64,000 nucleotides of DNA from Owenia fusiformis (GCA_903813345.2 CAIIXF020000011.1:5046571-5110570), one strand, 5' to 3'. Counted from the stretch's first letter, positions 22,008-33,480 are shown. A program made the numbers and translations. The notes: generated by a model not told the origin, from the letters alone.

Positions 22008-22721
22008 CCTGGAAATTAAAACGGAAATGTGAATTAAGAGAGCATTATGCGGATAGAAATTGGTATATTAATATTCTAAAAACTGAACTTATATATTTCA
22101 ACTATGAAATACAATGTTATATTTAATTTCTATAATAGAAATACTTATGTTCAGTAAAAATTAAGAAATTACAGTATTCACCATAATATACATGTTATAT
22201 AAACAGAATGTGTTGGAAGAAATTACCTGAAAGTGTAGGAATTAGCAGAGAAATAACTGACTCAGCACATGGCTAATTTTCAAAATGGCTCCCTTGAGAT
22301 TACTGGGGATTCCCTCCATTGCAAAGGGAATTGCCTGGGTTAACCCATGCATGACATCACTAGGGAAAATCCCAGCATTCTTATAAAGAATTATCTGGGC
22401 TTATCTATAATGCCATTAATGGGGTATAACATATTACTTGAATAAAAGGTTAGTCTATAAAATTCTTTTAGACACAGTTTAGAAATATTTATATTTAATG
22501 GATTCACGATCTTTGTACATGAGAAATTCAGCCATTTTGAAATTATCATGTGAAAAAACATCAAACTGGGCACCTGGAAGCTAAATCTATATGTAAGGGT
22601 TATGAAATTCAACATAATCAGTACTATATTATTTATAAATGTGCAGTTTCACTTATACATTGAATAATTAGCAATTAATTTTTCGCCGTTTTGGGCAAAC
22701 TGGTGTTACTTTTAAAATGGC

Positions 22722-22869
22722 TGCCAAAAAAATTCCTCAAGGATGCCCGTTGTGCATCCGGCAGTTTCCAAGAGCCAATACCCTGTAGAAATAGAAAATG
22801 CAAAAAAAGTTCATATAATAAGCATTTCCACCTTCACTTAAAATATGGCACTTCACATCCGGACTATAA
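22722..22869. repeat. Right inverted repeat arm of the Academ-like element
   Basis: Complement of 16683-16835, with CCTCAAGGATGCCCGTTG and TTCATATAATAAGCATTTCC. Confidence 0.75.
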
Positions 22870-22942
22870 AGTTGTCAGAAGTGAACCACCACTGGAATTT
22901 TCAAAAAGTGAACCCCTTGGCAAATCCTGGCTACGGGCCTGC

Positions 22943-24645
22943 TTAAAGGAACAAAATGCGTAAATTAAGTCTCACTTTTGATCTTCATAGTACAATGTAT
23001 TTCCAATGGATTAAAAAGTACCTTATCTTTCATTTGAGACAAAAAACAGCTCAATCAGATCACATCAGAGTCTACAGTAGATCATGAAAAAATATTTTCG
23101 ATCTATCAATTTATAAATTTCAAGTTTTTAGCAATGCCATTGGAAGATGGCATTGTTGTTTGCATTAATTATCCATTCATTTTTGATAGGATTTTCAACC
23201 ATACGCCATCTTTTAATCCAAGAGTTATTTAAACACATACACTTTGTGAAAAGTGGTAATTCACTTCTTTTGATCTCTGAACTTCAACTGCTGTTTTCTA
23301 TGCAAGTCTTTTTTTCACTTCAGTATTGACCCAATCTAAAGTTTTTATCACATTTGATTGAGTGTACCATGAGTACCATGTCTCAAATAATATTTTTTCC
23401 TTTTCCTTCAAAAATAGGCGCATTGTCTGTTTTTTTGTATTTTGTTTACCACCAACGAAGGTGAGCAATACCTCTTGGGTATGTCCCGTATATATACGGT
23501 CGTAATTTACGTAATTAACATGGAAGATAGACCCAGAAACCCCTCCTTGAAGGAGCCCTGTGTTCTTTTATGTGCACTTATACATAGACATACAAGTACA
23601 CACCACAGCCTTTTGTACGAGTTGCGGACCACTCAGTCAAACACCCTGAAGTACTTCACGCAAACAAGCAAATTAAGTCTTGCCTGAACCGGGTGTTAAA
23701 ATAAATATCTACGCTATTATGTTAAGCAAAATCCTGTCGTTTTGTTTCTTTAATTTCATCAAGAGATCCTTGGAAATGAGAGCCATCTATTTAACATTAT
23801 TAAAGCTCTTTTGATTGGCCAGATTTTAAATCAAACACTGTCTTGAGCCATATCAGCCACATGTTTTTTCTCTAAAGTATGAACAAATTTATGATGATAG
23901 GATTTATGAAATTCCCCTGAAATGTAGAGTATCAACTACCCTGCGCACAGAGTCTAGTTGTAAACTACCCTCTGCCTAGTATAGACTATATTACAGTTTA
24001 GCAGACCCGCCCCAAAGATTGGTGCCTGTGACAACCCGGGTAATTAATCATTTCAAATCTTCCACGCTGACCCTTTCTCAACCAATCAGTGAAGTGGAAG
24101 GAACACCTGTTAAATACTTCCTCATTAATGATACAATAACGTCAGAGGAAATGACCATATAGAAAGTCGTCCGTATTTCAACGATGATCTCTGATTGGCT
24201 CGGTGAGATCAGAGATTTATTGTAAACTGAAAGAGTGAAGATGGAGCTCTCTTCTAAGAAGTGAAGTCGAATGAATGCAAAGGGTAAGTATCAACTACAA
24301 GCCTTTTTACTTCATTCCTTGTTAATTCCTCTATGTTTTACTCTATTTTCATTTTTAAACATGAACATCATGAAATCTTTCTTTAGGTATTAATTACAAT
24401 TTATCTTACGTTTTAAATATCAACACACACAGAGGGTAAAGGTGACTCAATTTTGTTGATTTATTTCATTCATAATCCTTATCACATTACACATAACTTT
24501 GTGTTTATAGTTCAAGGTACTTCAAAAATTCCAAACAATTTTTGGCAGAAATTGTTTATTTATTGCATTATTTATTACTGAGTCATTGAAATTAACATTT
24601 GCCAGTTAAAGAATAAAATAAAATGAGTAACCAAGACTTAACATT
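22943..24645. other. VPS13D intron 2, no firm gene
   Basis: No recognisable coding sequence. Near 24080-24300 two CCAAT-type words (ACCAATCAGTG, CTGATTGGCTC) precede AATGCAAAGGGTAAGTATC. This could be a promoter and short first exon of a plus-strand transcript, but no downstream exon was found. Confidence 0.35.
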
Positions 24646-25323
24646 TACACCTTGACACGAGAAGAGGTCAACCAATATCTCGCTTCAAAAGATTAGTAAG
24701 AGATTACAGGAGCCCTGTCTCCATGCTACCCACTACCAAAATGGTAAACGAAATGCCTAGATATGTTGAATCTGCTTTTAACAAACTCAGAGTGGGTCTC
24801 CTTTTAAAATCACAGCTATATGCTCATAATTTCACCAGTGTTAGTGATCCTTTTTGTAAATGTGGATTACCACAAACACCTTCTCATTTTATCTTAAAAT
24901 GTCCTCTGCTTGTAAACGAGCGTGACACTTTATTTGCAGGACTGCGAACTTCAGATCTTCATCTTTTGGTTCAGAATTTGAACACAGTTGACAAAATTCA
25001 GTTTCTTTTGTATGGTGATGAAGATTTAGATAATTCATTAAATGAAAAATTAATAGAACTTATGAGTCATTTTGTTAACCAAAGTCTGAGCCAAATTGAT
25101 CGGTTTGGCTAATTTTTGCATGCATGTGTTAACACATCCCTGGCCCATGGGATTATAGTTTCTTATATGTGTGAAAACATTACTTTGATAAATTTTTAAT
25201 TTTAATGTATTCCTATTCATATTGTCTAAAATTGCCGCTAATGTTTTTTTTATAAAACTTTGGCAATCAATTGCATGTCTTATATTGTTTACTAAAGGAA
25301 TAAATTTATGTATATAAAAAAAA
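24646..25323 (+). mobile_element. 5'-truncated non-LTR retrotransposon (LINE)
   Basis: 24723-25112 encodes the last 130 residues of a LINE ORF2, including the C-terminal Cys/His motif CKCGLPQTPSHFILKCPLL. A 3' UTR follows with ATTGCCGCTAA...TTTGGCAAT and a terminal poly(A). The insertion is flanked by a perfect 13-bp duplication AAGACTTAACATT (24633-24645 and 25324-25336), so the boundaries are exact. The family resembles CR1/jockey-type elements, but the reverse transcriptase core is absent and the assignment is open. The same family inserted at 2805-3107. Confidence 0.85.
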
Positions 25324-25612
25324 AAGACTTAACATTCCTTTTTAATGTTAAGTCACATTTCCAACCTTTTAAATTTTTATGCTGTCATGCTAGATGCGTT
25401 ATAGATGGTTGGACTTTACTAACTTTAGGTAGGGGTGGAGGATGGTGCCTCTTTTTACCCAAAGCATTTTCCCAGGCATTTTTGGAGGGATGATGACATG
25501 ATGTAGGCCCCTCCCAGGAGGAGGATATTTGTGTGCCCCCACCTCCCCCCCCTTCTTTATCAATAACTCTCACAAAGGAAGGGGTTGGGACACACATAAA
25601 CTAATCAAATAA

Positions 25613-25817
25613 CAGGGCTCTCACCAGGAAATATTTAGGGTGTGGTGCTAACATCTTCAGAATAACCATTCAATCATGATAAATCATATATATGTTATAT
25701 TTTATCCTTTTTACATGCTATAATAGTACATTCAGTCAACATTTGCCAATAGGGTGTGGAGGGAGCTAAATAGAGTGTGGTGCTGCGCCACAGTCTAAAA
25801 GCCTGGAGAGAGCCCTG
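25613..25817. mobile_element. 205-bp CAG...CTG MITE, 5-bp duplication
   Basis: The ends CAGGGCTCTCACCAGG and CCTGGAGAGAGCCCTG are inverted repeats flanked by AATAA on both sides (25608-25612, 25818-25822). It has two internal AGGGTGTGG words. It may belong with hAT families that make 5-bp duplications. Confidence 0.75.
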
Positions 25818-26076
25818 AATAATGTGAAGCTTCAATGAGGTCACTGTCAATATATAGCCAGGAATACAGCAGGTTTAACAAATAAACTTAAAAGAAACAA
25901 GCTTCTTAACAATTTCTTGTTTTCTCTACGATGTGAAATGTGAATAAATTAATATTATATCAAGAGATTTTTTTTGTTTGTTTCAAAACTCCACAGGGTA
26001 GGGCTTGTGAAAAAGAATGAGGTCATATAGATCAGGGCATATAAATTGGACCATATAAATCAGGGCATATTCTTAC

Positions 26077-26154
26077 CTGACTTTACTTCTAATGGCAGAT
26101 TTAAATGTTTTAATGCATTTTTCTTCAGGGGTAGATTTTCCAGTTCAACATCTC
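26077..26154 (-). CDS. VPS13D: VPS13D exon 2 (78 nt)
   Basis: Minus strand, after a TTTTCAG acceptor, reads (G)DVELENLPLKKNALKHL then NLPLEVKS(G), and ends at a GTAAGA donor in phase 1. V-ELENLPLKK-AL and LP-EVK-G are the signature of the chorein_N domain at the very N-terminus of VPS13 proteins. ELENLPLKK rather than ALKNLQIKE points to the VPS13D branch over VPS13A/C. It joins exons 1 and 3 in matching phases. Confidence 0.9.
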
Positions 26155-27012
26155 CTGAAAATGGATAACCATAGGATATGATTAAAGCTCTTATTTTCAA
26201 AGATTTTTTAATGGAACCAGCTGGGTCTTTTTCCCTAAAGTCGATCAAAGTTCAAAGTATTGTTTTAACATACAGGCACTAGTTACTTATCAATTTCTGG
26301 ACAAAACAAAGCCAAAAATACTTATCTTTTTGATCCAAAATATTTATATTAAAAAGCATTACGGGTATGAAGAGTACTTGACAGCTTGCCACATATAAAA
26401 TTTTTAAAACCTTTTTTTCTGAAGGTCAATCGAAGTTCAAGATATTTTTCCCAACAAATGTTTCAGAATGTAACAGTATAGTAACTTGTCACTTTTGGAC
26501 AAAAAACAGGCCAAAAAGAATTTTGGACAAAATATGTGAAATCATTTTAGGCCTGCCCCCCCCCCCCCCCCTTTATCCAGTAAAAGATTGTTTAGAGATT
26601 GTGGTTTTTATGGCTCTCGGATATGCTTGAAAATGTACCAGAGAGAGTCTAGTAAATGTCAAAATTTTTTTTGGAGGGGGCAGCCCCAAGACCCCCTAGC
26701 TTGTGGCGCTCTGTGCCAGTAATGCTTTGCATGGGCACATGTTCCAGGCACCTCGTCTATCCACAACACAACCCCTCTGTTTGCAGTCCCCCTTGAGAAA
26801 TCCCCCTGCCTTGGGAAATCCCCCTTGGGAAAACCCCCCTTGGGAAATCCCCCCTTGGGAAAACCCCCCTTGGGAAATCCCCCTTGGGAAATCCTTCAGA
26901 TGTGCCTGCATTTTACGCATTTACTTTAAGTAGAATGATCCACTTAAAATGAAACAACCAAAGGTTTAGGTTTTAATGTATTCAGTAATTAAATCATTAT
27001 GAAAGCACTTAC
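26155..27012. other. VPS13D intron 1
   Basis: Non-coding. It contains a poly(C) run near 26557 and, at 26785-26895, a ~16-bp minisatellite of CCTTGGGAAATCCCCC units (about seven copies). The SQGG-type peptides readable there are an artefact of the repeat. Confidence 0.6.
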
Positions 27013-27109
27013 CTTGCAATAATCCAATAGACAACTGATCTGTGTTAAGATTCTCGACATAATCTCCTAGATAGTACTGCAGCACCCAGGCTGCTAAACC
27101 CTCTAACAT
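27013..27109 (-). CDS. VPS13D: VPS13D exon 1, start of bridge-like lipid transfer protein
   Basis: Minus strand from ATG 27109 reads [20 protein letters not shown], then [12 protein letters not shown](G), and ends at a GTAAGT donor in phase 1. Vertebrate VPS13D begins with a nearly identical [23 protein letters not shown], as I recall it. VPS13D is a very large bridge-like protein that moves lipids at contacts between the ER and mitochondria or peroxisomes and is needed for mitochondrial clearance. The frame stays open upstream of this ATG, but MLEGL is the family start. Only the first four exons (about 122 codons) are in the window; full length in the family is over 4000 residues. Its introns carry a transposon, a LINE and probably the lectin gene pair on the other strand. 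Confidence 0.9.
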
Positions 27110-27822
27110 TGTACTGAAAGTAAAAATATTATTCTCTACATATTCTCCCATGTAGTAGAGTACATGTAGAGAATTTTCGCTGCTCCCGTCATTGAAAATT
27201 GCAGTTTGTATTTTCAACCTGTAATGAACCTGGAACAATTTGGTTGCAATTCATTGTTCGTCAAAATTAATAAACACAAGGTCATCACATGTCCCAAACT
27301 CAAAACATTATCAGTGTTCTCCACGAATTTCTTTCTCAAGTGGGTGCGAAATTCTCATTTTCACAAAATCAGTCCAAAATTGAACAAAATATGCCCAGTT
27401 TTCATGATTTTTCTCATTTTCAAATGGGTGCAAAAGGATTTTCAGGTGGGTGCAAGCCTTTATTTAAACCTCAGATGGGTGCTGCGTCTACTTGCTTTAA
27501 AGCTGGGTACATCACTGATTATTATTGTTATGGCGCCATGCCTAGCTTAGCATGTTCAGTGTTTTTGACCGCTCACCCAACTTAAACCCAAAATGATTTT
27601 TTCATCAGCCAATCTGACTATAGAGGGAATAGTTAAGTGGCCTGAAGATATGGACTGATGTGTTTGTATTCATGAAGTATGTATGCTTGCTTGGATCTCA
27701 TTATTTTTGAGTAATTTATCTGAATCAAGAAGTACATGGTTACAGTACAGAATTGCATTCACACTGCTAGTACAGATGATATATGGTGGGCAGTTAAACC
27801 TAATCAAGCCAAATCTTGTCAC
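27110..27822. promoter_or_regulatory. Region upstream of VPS13D
   Basis: It should contain the VPS13D 5' UTR and promoter (minus strand), but I see no decisive core element. 27310-27560 has a repeated GTGGGTGC/ATGGGTGC phrase that looks like dispersed repeat DNA. Confidence 0.35.
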
Positions 27823-28436
27823 CATGGCCAGACAGCTTTGAATAAGAAACCTCGTACCCACATACGTGGGACATTATACATTCTTTGAAGGGTTCAATTT
27901 TTAAAATATTAAGATTATTCAATCTACTGTGCTGAATTTTGATGCATTAATGCACTCGTAGGCCTTCATACATGTATGCATCTTGCAGATCTTACATTTG
28001 TCCTTCATCAAAATTGCACTCAAAATGTTAGTTCAGTATGAAAGCAATCCACACTCATATCTTTTTTTATTTGCTGGGGAATGCAAGGAAGTTGTCTAAA
28101 AGGTGCCACTATATTTCCCTATTTTGATTGTATAACAACTTTGTCTTTATGGGTGTACTACTCTCCCCATCATTCAATTTTGAACCAGATTTTAGGGAAT
28201 GGAGCTATTTTTACAAATAATGAATTAACAATTCTGGCTTTATTTTATAACGCTATATCTATCTATCTTTGACTAGACAAATTTCTCATCTGTAAATGCT
28301 ATTAGTCCATTAGTAGATCTAAGTAAGAATAAACTTAAGATTGAATAATCTTTTAACCCTTTAAAAATTGAACCCTTCAAAGACTGTATCATGACCCACG
28401 TGGGTATGAGGTTTTGTATACAAAGCCTGGCCAGAC
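27823..28436. mobile_element. Inverted-repeat element, arms ~115 bp
   Basis: CATGGCCAGACAGCTTTG near 27823, GTACCCACATACGTGGG and CTTTGAAGGGTTCAATTTTT match the complement of 28340-28436 (AAAAATTGAACCCTTCAAAG, CCCACGTGGGTA, CAAAGCCTGGCC). The ends and target duplication were not resolved. No ORF. Confidence 0.6.
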
Positions 28437-28517
28437 TGAGGGCCCTAAGAGACATCGGATTAATAATCAAGCTGCCGGAGTGGGGTTGGGTTCAACTGGT
28501 TGAACTAGAGCGGCTTA

Positions 28518-28655
28518 TTTGCCTCCATAGCTCAGTCGAAAGACTTACTTTATTTGCTCAAAGCCGACTTTCTAGAGACAGGTTTGTGCAAATAAAGTAA
28601 CAGTAGACCATCAGACTTTGAATCCAAAGGTCTTGAATTTGATTCCTGGGCATTG
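28518..28655 (+). repeat. tRNA-like sequence (SINE head or pseudo-tRNA) with hairpin insert
   Basis: CCTCCATAGCTCAGTCG is an A-box-like tRNA 5' half. CATCAGACTTTGAATCC and GGTCTTGAATTTGATTCCTG are an anticodon stem with TTG (Gln type) and a B-box T-arm. Between them lies a 56-bp hairpin with perfect ends TTACTTTATTTGC and GCAAATAAAGTAA. The insert makes it non-functional as a tRNA gene. Confidence 0.55.
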
Positions 28656-28854
28656 ATTTTAAAAAAATAGAAGGAGATCCACATTGTTACCTTGACCATG
28701 TTGAAATGTCCGAGTACTTCGAAGTAATACCTCAATGTGCTTTTTGTCCTGAAGAAAATATTTACCGTACAATCTTCCATTGATTTTGATCCTTTAAATA
28801 AGAGAGCTCCAATCCATTTACATTTCTCTGACACTCAGAATTCAGAAAAGAACA

Positions 28855-31800
28855 GGCCCTAGCAAGGGGGTTCGAGCAAACCCCCTCCCCCATGGCCTAA
28901 AATTCTTCAAGAACCATGCAGTTTTTCACCATTCTGAGCACTTTGTAAGTGATTTTGGCCATTTTTAGGGAAAAATTGTTAAAAGAAAACCCCCTGGAAT
29001 ATTCTAAGGCCAGGGTGTATGTTCGGAATTTTGCTGCATTCCTCAATTGAGTCACATGTTATTATCCCCACATTGTCTACATCTACCAGTTTTACACAAA
29101 GAGTGCACATATGTGCCTAGAAAAGACTGGTGCTTGTAAAATGTATAAAAAACGAGAAAAATCAGTGAAAAAAATTTCTGAAAATATTTCTGAATTTTTT
29201 TGTTTTTTATACATTTTATCAGCACATTCTTCTCCCCTACATTCTTTTCTATAGTGCTGATGGGCTTGAGCAAGCTATTGGTAGCACTTTTGGTCCCAAA
29301 GAGGTGGATTTTCAGACTTGCCAGAAGAAAACATTTTCCTGAATCATAATTTTACTTAATGTCTTACCTTTCATTTTTTATTGACCCAGAGATAACTTTT
29401 TGCATCGATTGGCTCTTCGGAAAGGACACACACATAATTGCAATTATTAAAGGGTATATATAAGTTTCATATTATGTTCTGCATATTTTGTTTTAAAGCA
29501 TGCACATTAGGGCCGTGCCATTCGACCGGAATCGGTCCGAACCGCGGACTTTTGTTAAAATACCGGAATTCGGAATTTTAATATCATGTTCCGAAGGGTT
29601 TCGGAACAATATCGGACCCTTACCTTAGTACTTGCTTTGAATCGTTAATATCCGTGACCATTGTTCCTCCAGTGATGTTTTCCTTCAAACTACATCCAAT
29701 TTGCATGTGTATTACTCGCATAAACAAAATAAATAGCGGAGAAATCAACAGAAATCAAGTTTTGTTTTACGAACTTTGACCTTCGGATTTCATTGGAAGT
29801 AGGAATCGACGGGGCGAAAATACTCATAGATAAATGAATAAATTTACTTTTCCATGACGTCTTACAATCTAACAGCGTTAATTAATTACATTTTAACTCT
29901 TACAATATCAGATTAATTGATTTAGAAGAAATTATCTTCCCCATGACAGATTTTCCTCGAGTAGTTTCAAAACTTTTTCAATTACGCATGCGCATTATGG
30001 TCAGAGCAGCCGGAAGTGAAAACAAGTAGAAAAAAGATCGAATTTTCTCTCTTTTTACAGATTTTAGAGTCTATTTCTTTCGTAAAAACATTCAAACTTG
30101 CTTGACAGGAAAGGTAAGTGTTAACCTGACAAACTTGGACGACGATATCGTCATGATCGCCGTCGAACTCACTCATACATAATTATTTTCATTTGTGAAC
30201 CAAAAGGGGTTCCGAAAGTTCCGATTCCGTGAGACCAAGTTCCGGTTCCGATTCCGAACCGTCCGAACCGGTTCCGGCACAGCCCTAATGCACATATATG
30301 GTTCTTAATAACTAATAGTTTTTATCTGAATCATTATCATAGAAATGAAATAGGAAGACCAATCTCGTCACTTGGCATGTGATTTTGGCAAAAAAGTTCA
30401 ATCATTTTTCCAATTATGATAATACTTAATAACGTTGAATATCCTGTTGATTTTTCCTTCTGTCTGAATCATTACAAAGTCCTTAATAATGTTTGTTTAT
30501 ATATGAGACAATCATGATAGTATATATGTGTACCATATGACTAAACTACACTTGTCCAAAGCTCTTCGGAAAGGACATTTTTAAGTGTATTGCCAAATAC
30601 TGTTAAATAGATTGAATTTGTGGGAGCAATTTTTGGTGATTGTACATTTGTTTCTATTCGTGTATTCATGTTTTCAAGATTTACCACAGATTACAACATT
30701 ATCTGCGATTTTTCATAGGTAAATATATGGGCGATAATAGGGCAGAACATCATTTAAGTCATCACTTTAAGGCTATCATGAATGTACTTATAGTTTTTTA
30801 GCTACTGGGCCAGGGATACATAGGCCTATGAAACAGCATTATGCACAGAAACGACTCAATTGTTGGTGGTTATTGTCAGTGAATTGAACCTTTTATCACA
30901 AGAAAAATAGTGATGAAGATACAATGTTATATTTGTGGCATTCTTCATTTGCAATTTTACACTCAAGTTTTTTAAAGGGTTTTACAGTACTGTACAAATC
31001 AAGATTCAATGTAATATTTGTAAACATTGTGCTAATGCCTTTATACATGAGTAGAAAAGTTAGTTATAGACATCCAATACGGGAGCATTCCTAATCAGAG
31101 ATTGGATTGCTCTTCGGAAAGGACACATTTAATTTTGTAGTTCCTGTTTAAGTCTTAGTTACTTCAGTAAAGATATTTTATGTGTGAAAGTTCATCAGAA
31201 AATATATTCCAGTGTGTTTCTCTTTAATATTGTTGGTAAATGTACTGTTTTGACATTCAGTACTTTTGATATCATCTTAAAAAAACAGTTAGCAAAGATT
31301 GGAAAATATGTTGAAAAAGTCTTTTTTAACATAAAATTTACAATGAAATGTTACACCAACGGTTGTGTGCTACAAGCGGTTATAAAAACTCTATACACTG
31401 TTATGGACACACTTGTTGCATATCATTTTAAAGCAAATTCCTTAATCTTTCCAATGCAGCCAAATTACTTTAACTTACTCTCTTCAAGTACATGCTTGAA
31501 GTATATGTAAATGTGGATTTTTTCTTGGGAATTTGTTACATAGAGAATAAGGCATATTTTGATACATGAAAATTTATAAAAAAAATTATCATTCATCTTT
31601 CAAAAAAATGATATCTTCCTCAGACATATAGTGGATATACCTAATTAATAAGACAAATTTCCCATCTGTATCTTAAACCTTGCATTTTTTCTGGGTGCGA
31701 ATATGAAAGTGCTACCAATAGCTTGCTCAAGCCCTGATACAAAATAATTGATAAGTTGTATAATTGGCATATTTTCTTGAATTTTAACATTTAATGTCCC

Positions 31801-32238
31801 AAACTCCCACAAACTGCAGAAAAGTATACACCGTAAATCATATTTACCTACCAAAATGAGTGTCTCCAAGGCTCCAAGACATGTTGGACCAAGTACAGAA
31901 TTAACAGGTAAAATCACTTCGAATTTTGAAGAGAACTTTTCACCTATAATAGCAAAACTTTTGTTTTATTTGTATATTCTATCTAATTAGATAAGAGTCT
32001 CAGTCTGTAGACAAATTCATTTTGGTAGGAGCACTCTGTTTAGTTTGAAAATGCACCCTTTGTACATTAGTGCACTCGTTGTGCAAAAGTGAGTGATGGA
32101 GACATTGTGGGGAAGGAGTGATTCAAATTTAAAAAATAACATGTGACTCTATTGAGGGTTGCAGTAAAATTCCGAACATGCACCCTGACCTTAACAAGTG
32201 ACACCCCCCCTTGGCAAAAGCTGACTAAGGGCTCTCTT
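28855..32238. mobile_element. Non-autonomous relative of the Academ-like element
   Basis: The left end, CAGGCCCTAGCAAGG then ATGCAGTTTTTCACCATTCT, matches the outer left flank of the big element (16640-16655). Long inverted arms pair 29010-29061 with 32127-32180 (GTTCGGAATTTT and AGTCACATGTTA words) and 29265-29300 with 31695-31735 (GCTTGAGCAAGCTATTGGTA). The right end is GGGCTCTC near 32238. No intact ORF of note. A 780-bp hAT MITE is nested inside. Confidence 0.6.
29508..30287. mobile_element. hAT-type non-autonomous element, 8-bp duplication
   Basis: The ends TAGGGCCGTGCC and GGCACAGCCCTA, plus GGTCCGAACCG-type subterminal words, are inverted. ATGCACAT flanks both ends exactly (29500-29507, 30288-30295). 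An 8-bp duplication and TAGGG ends fit hAT. It contains CGCATGCGCAT near 29984, an NRF1-like word. It inserted into the 28855-32238 element. Confidence 0.85.
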
Positions 32239-32436
32239 GAAAGCTCATGATGGCACTGCTCATTTTGAAATTCTCATGTTAATAAGACAGAGTTGCATAC
32301 CCTTCTCTCGATCTTGAAAGCACCTAATTTTCACAGGAACCTGTATCAACACCTGACAGTTACAGTGACATCTATTGGTGACAGAACCCTGGGAATAAAT
32401 CTCTTATACAACATGTACAAGGAGAGTAACAATCAC

Positions 32437-33480
32437 TGGAAAATCACGAACCCTTTTTTAAAAGTTACAAAATTGTTATTTTTCTTTGCCTGTGAGCCTT
32501 CATGTTTTTCCTGTTTGTTGAAAACATATCCAAAGACTTGAAATGAGCATAAAATTCAATTCACTGTCGATTAATAATGATAATTTGATGACTGAAGTTG
32601 GTCAACTTTTCGTACGACTATATAATGGTTGTGGCTCAAAATTTTCAAAATTTCATTACTCACCTTTTGTTCGTTTATCGCTATTTTCGGCACAAACAAC
32701 AATCTGAAAATTGCAGAGATCGTCTCTGGAATGTATTTGCGACTGAATTTCCATGTTTTACTTCGGTTGACAATATAAATCTGCAATGTTTTTGTATCTG
32801 GGGGTAAATTTAAAAATATTTTCAATAAACGAAAACGAGGCTGTCGAAGTTACCCGTCAAAAAAATTCAATTTAGTGCTCAGTTTTCGTCTCTATATCAC
32901 TAGTTTCTATTGGATATTTCACACTCCGGATGATGAGTTATTTCTTGAAACACAACTCGATCATAAAGCTTGATCAATTAGAATTTTAAAATATGAATAT
33001 ATTGAGATCTGAGTACTTTTGTGACTTGACTTAACTTTTTCTTCCGAACCAAATAGGTCATCCTCGGGGTCAGCCTCGTTTTCGTTTAATTGAATATATT
33101 TTTAAATCTAACACCAGATACGAAAACATTGCAAATTGCACGGTTCAAATGAAGTAAAACATGGAAATTCAGTTGCAAATACATTCCAAAGAAGTGGATG
33201 AAGTATCTCTGCAATTGTCAGATTGTTGTTTGTGCCGAAACTAGCGATAAACGAACGAAAGGTGAGTAATGAAATTTTGAAAATTTTGAGCCACAACCGT
33301 TATATAGTCGTACGAAAAGTCGACCAACTTCAGTCATCAAATTATCATAATCAATCGTCAGTGAATCGAATTTTATGCTAAATTTTAGTCTTTTGATATG
33401 TTTTTAACAAACGGGGAAAATATGACGGCTCACAGGCAAAGAAAAATAACAATTTTGTAACTTTTAAAAATGGGTTGGTA
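32437..33480. repeat. Large imperfect palindrome, arms ~420 bp
   Basis: 32437-32860 is closely matched by the complement of 33060-33480, including GTTACAAAATTGTTATTTTT, GATGACTGAAGTTGGTC, CTTTTCGTACGACTATATAA and ACTCACCTTT. The ~190-bp centre is not shared. The right arm reads AACGAACGAAAGGTGAGTAA, a consensus 5' splice site; the left arm has the mirror image. It may be two head-to-head copies of a transcript start or an inverted-repeat element. Confidence 0.75.

Larger units (their letters stand above)
16572..22942 (-). mobile_element. Academ-like autonomous DNA transposon with XPG-type nuclease
   Basis: Two long open minus-strand ORFs (22007-19119 and 18805-17207) lie between inverted repeats. 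The left arm, 16683-16835, and the right arm, 22722-22869, share TAGTCCGGATGT, GGAAATGCTTATTATATGAA, AAACTGCCGGATGC and ACGGGCATCCTTGAGG. Beyond the right arm the sequence runs to CCTGGCTACGGGCCTG, a terminus also seen in reduced form at 28855 and 63433. The left outer end is less clear (GGGGTTCATGC near 16574 is my estimate). From established knowledge, the Academ superfamily combines a transposase with Cys-rich fingers and, in one branch, an XPG nuclease. The assignment is from motif architecture, not a search. Neither ORF is interrupted, so the copy looks whole and recent. Confidence 0.7.

Noticed and set aside
26696-26933. SQGGFSQGG / NPPWEIPPWE readings
   Set aside because: Produced by the CCTTGGGAAATCCCCC minisatellite in VPS13D intron 1.
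28518-28655. Functional tRNA-Gln gene
   Set aside because: The D-arm is interrupted by a hairpin, and the acceptor halves do not pair well.
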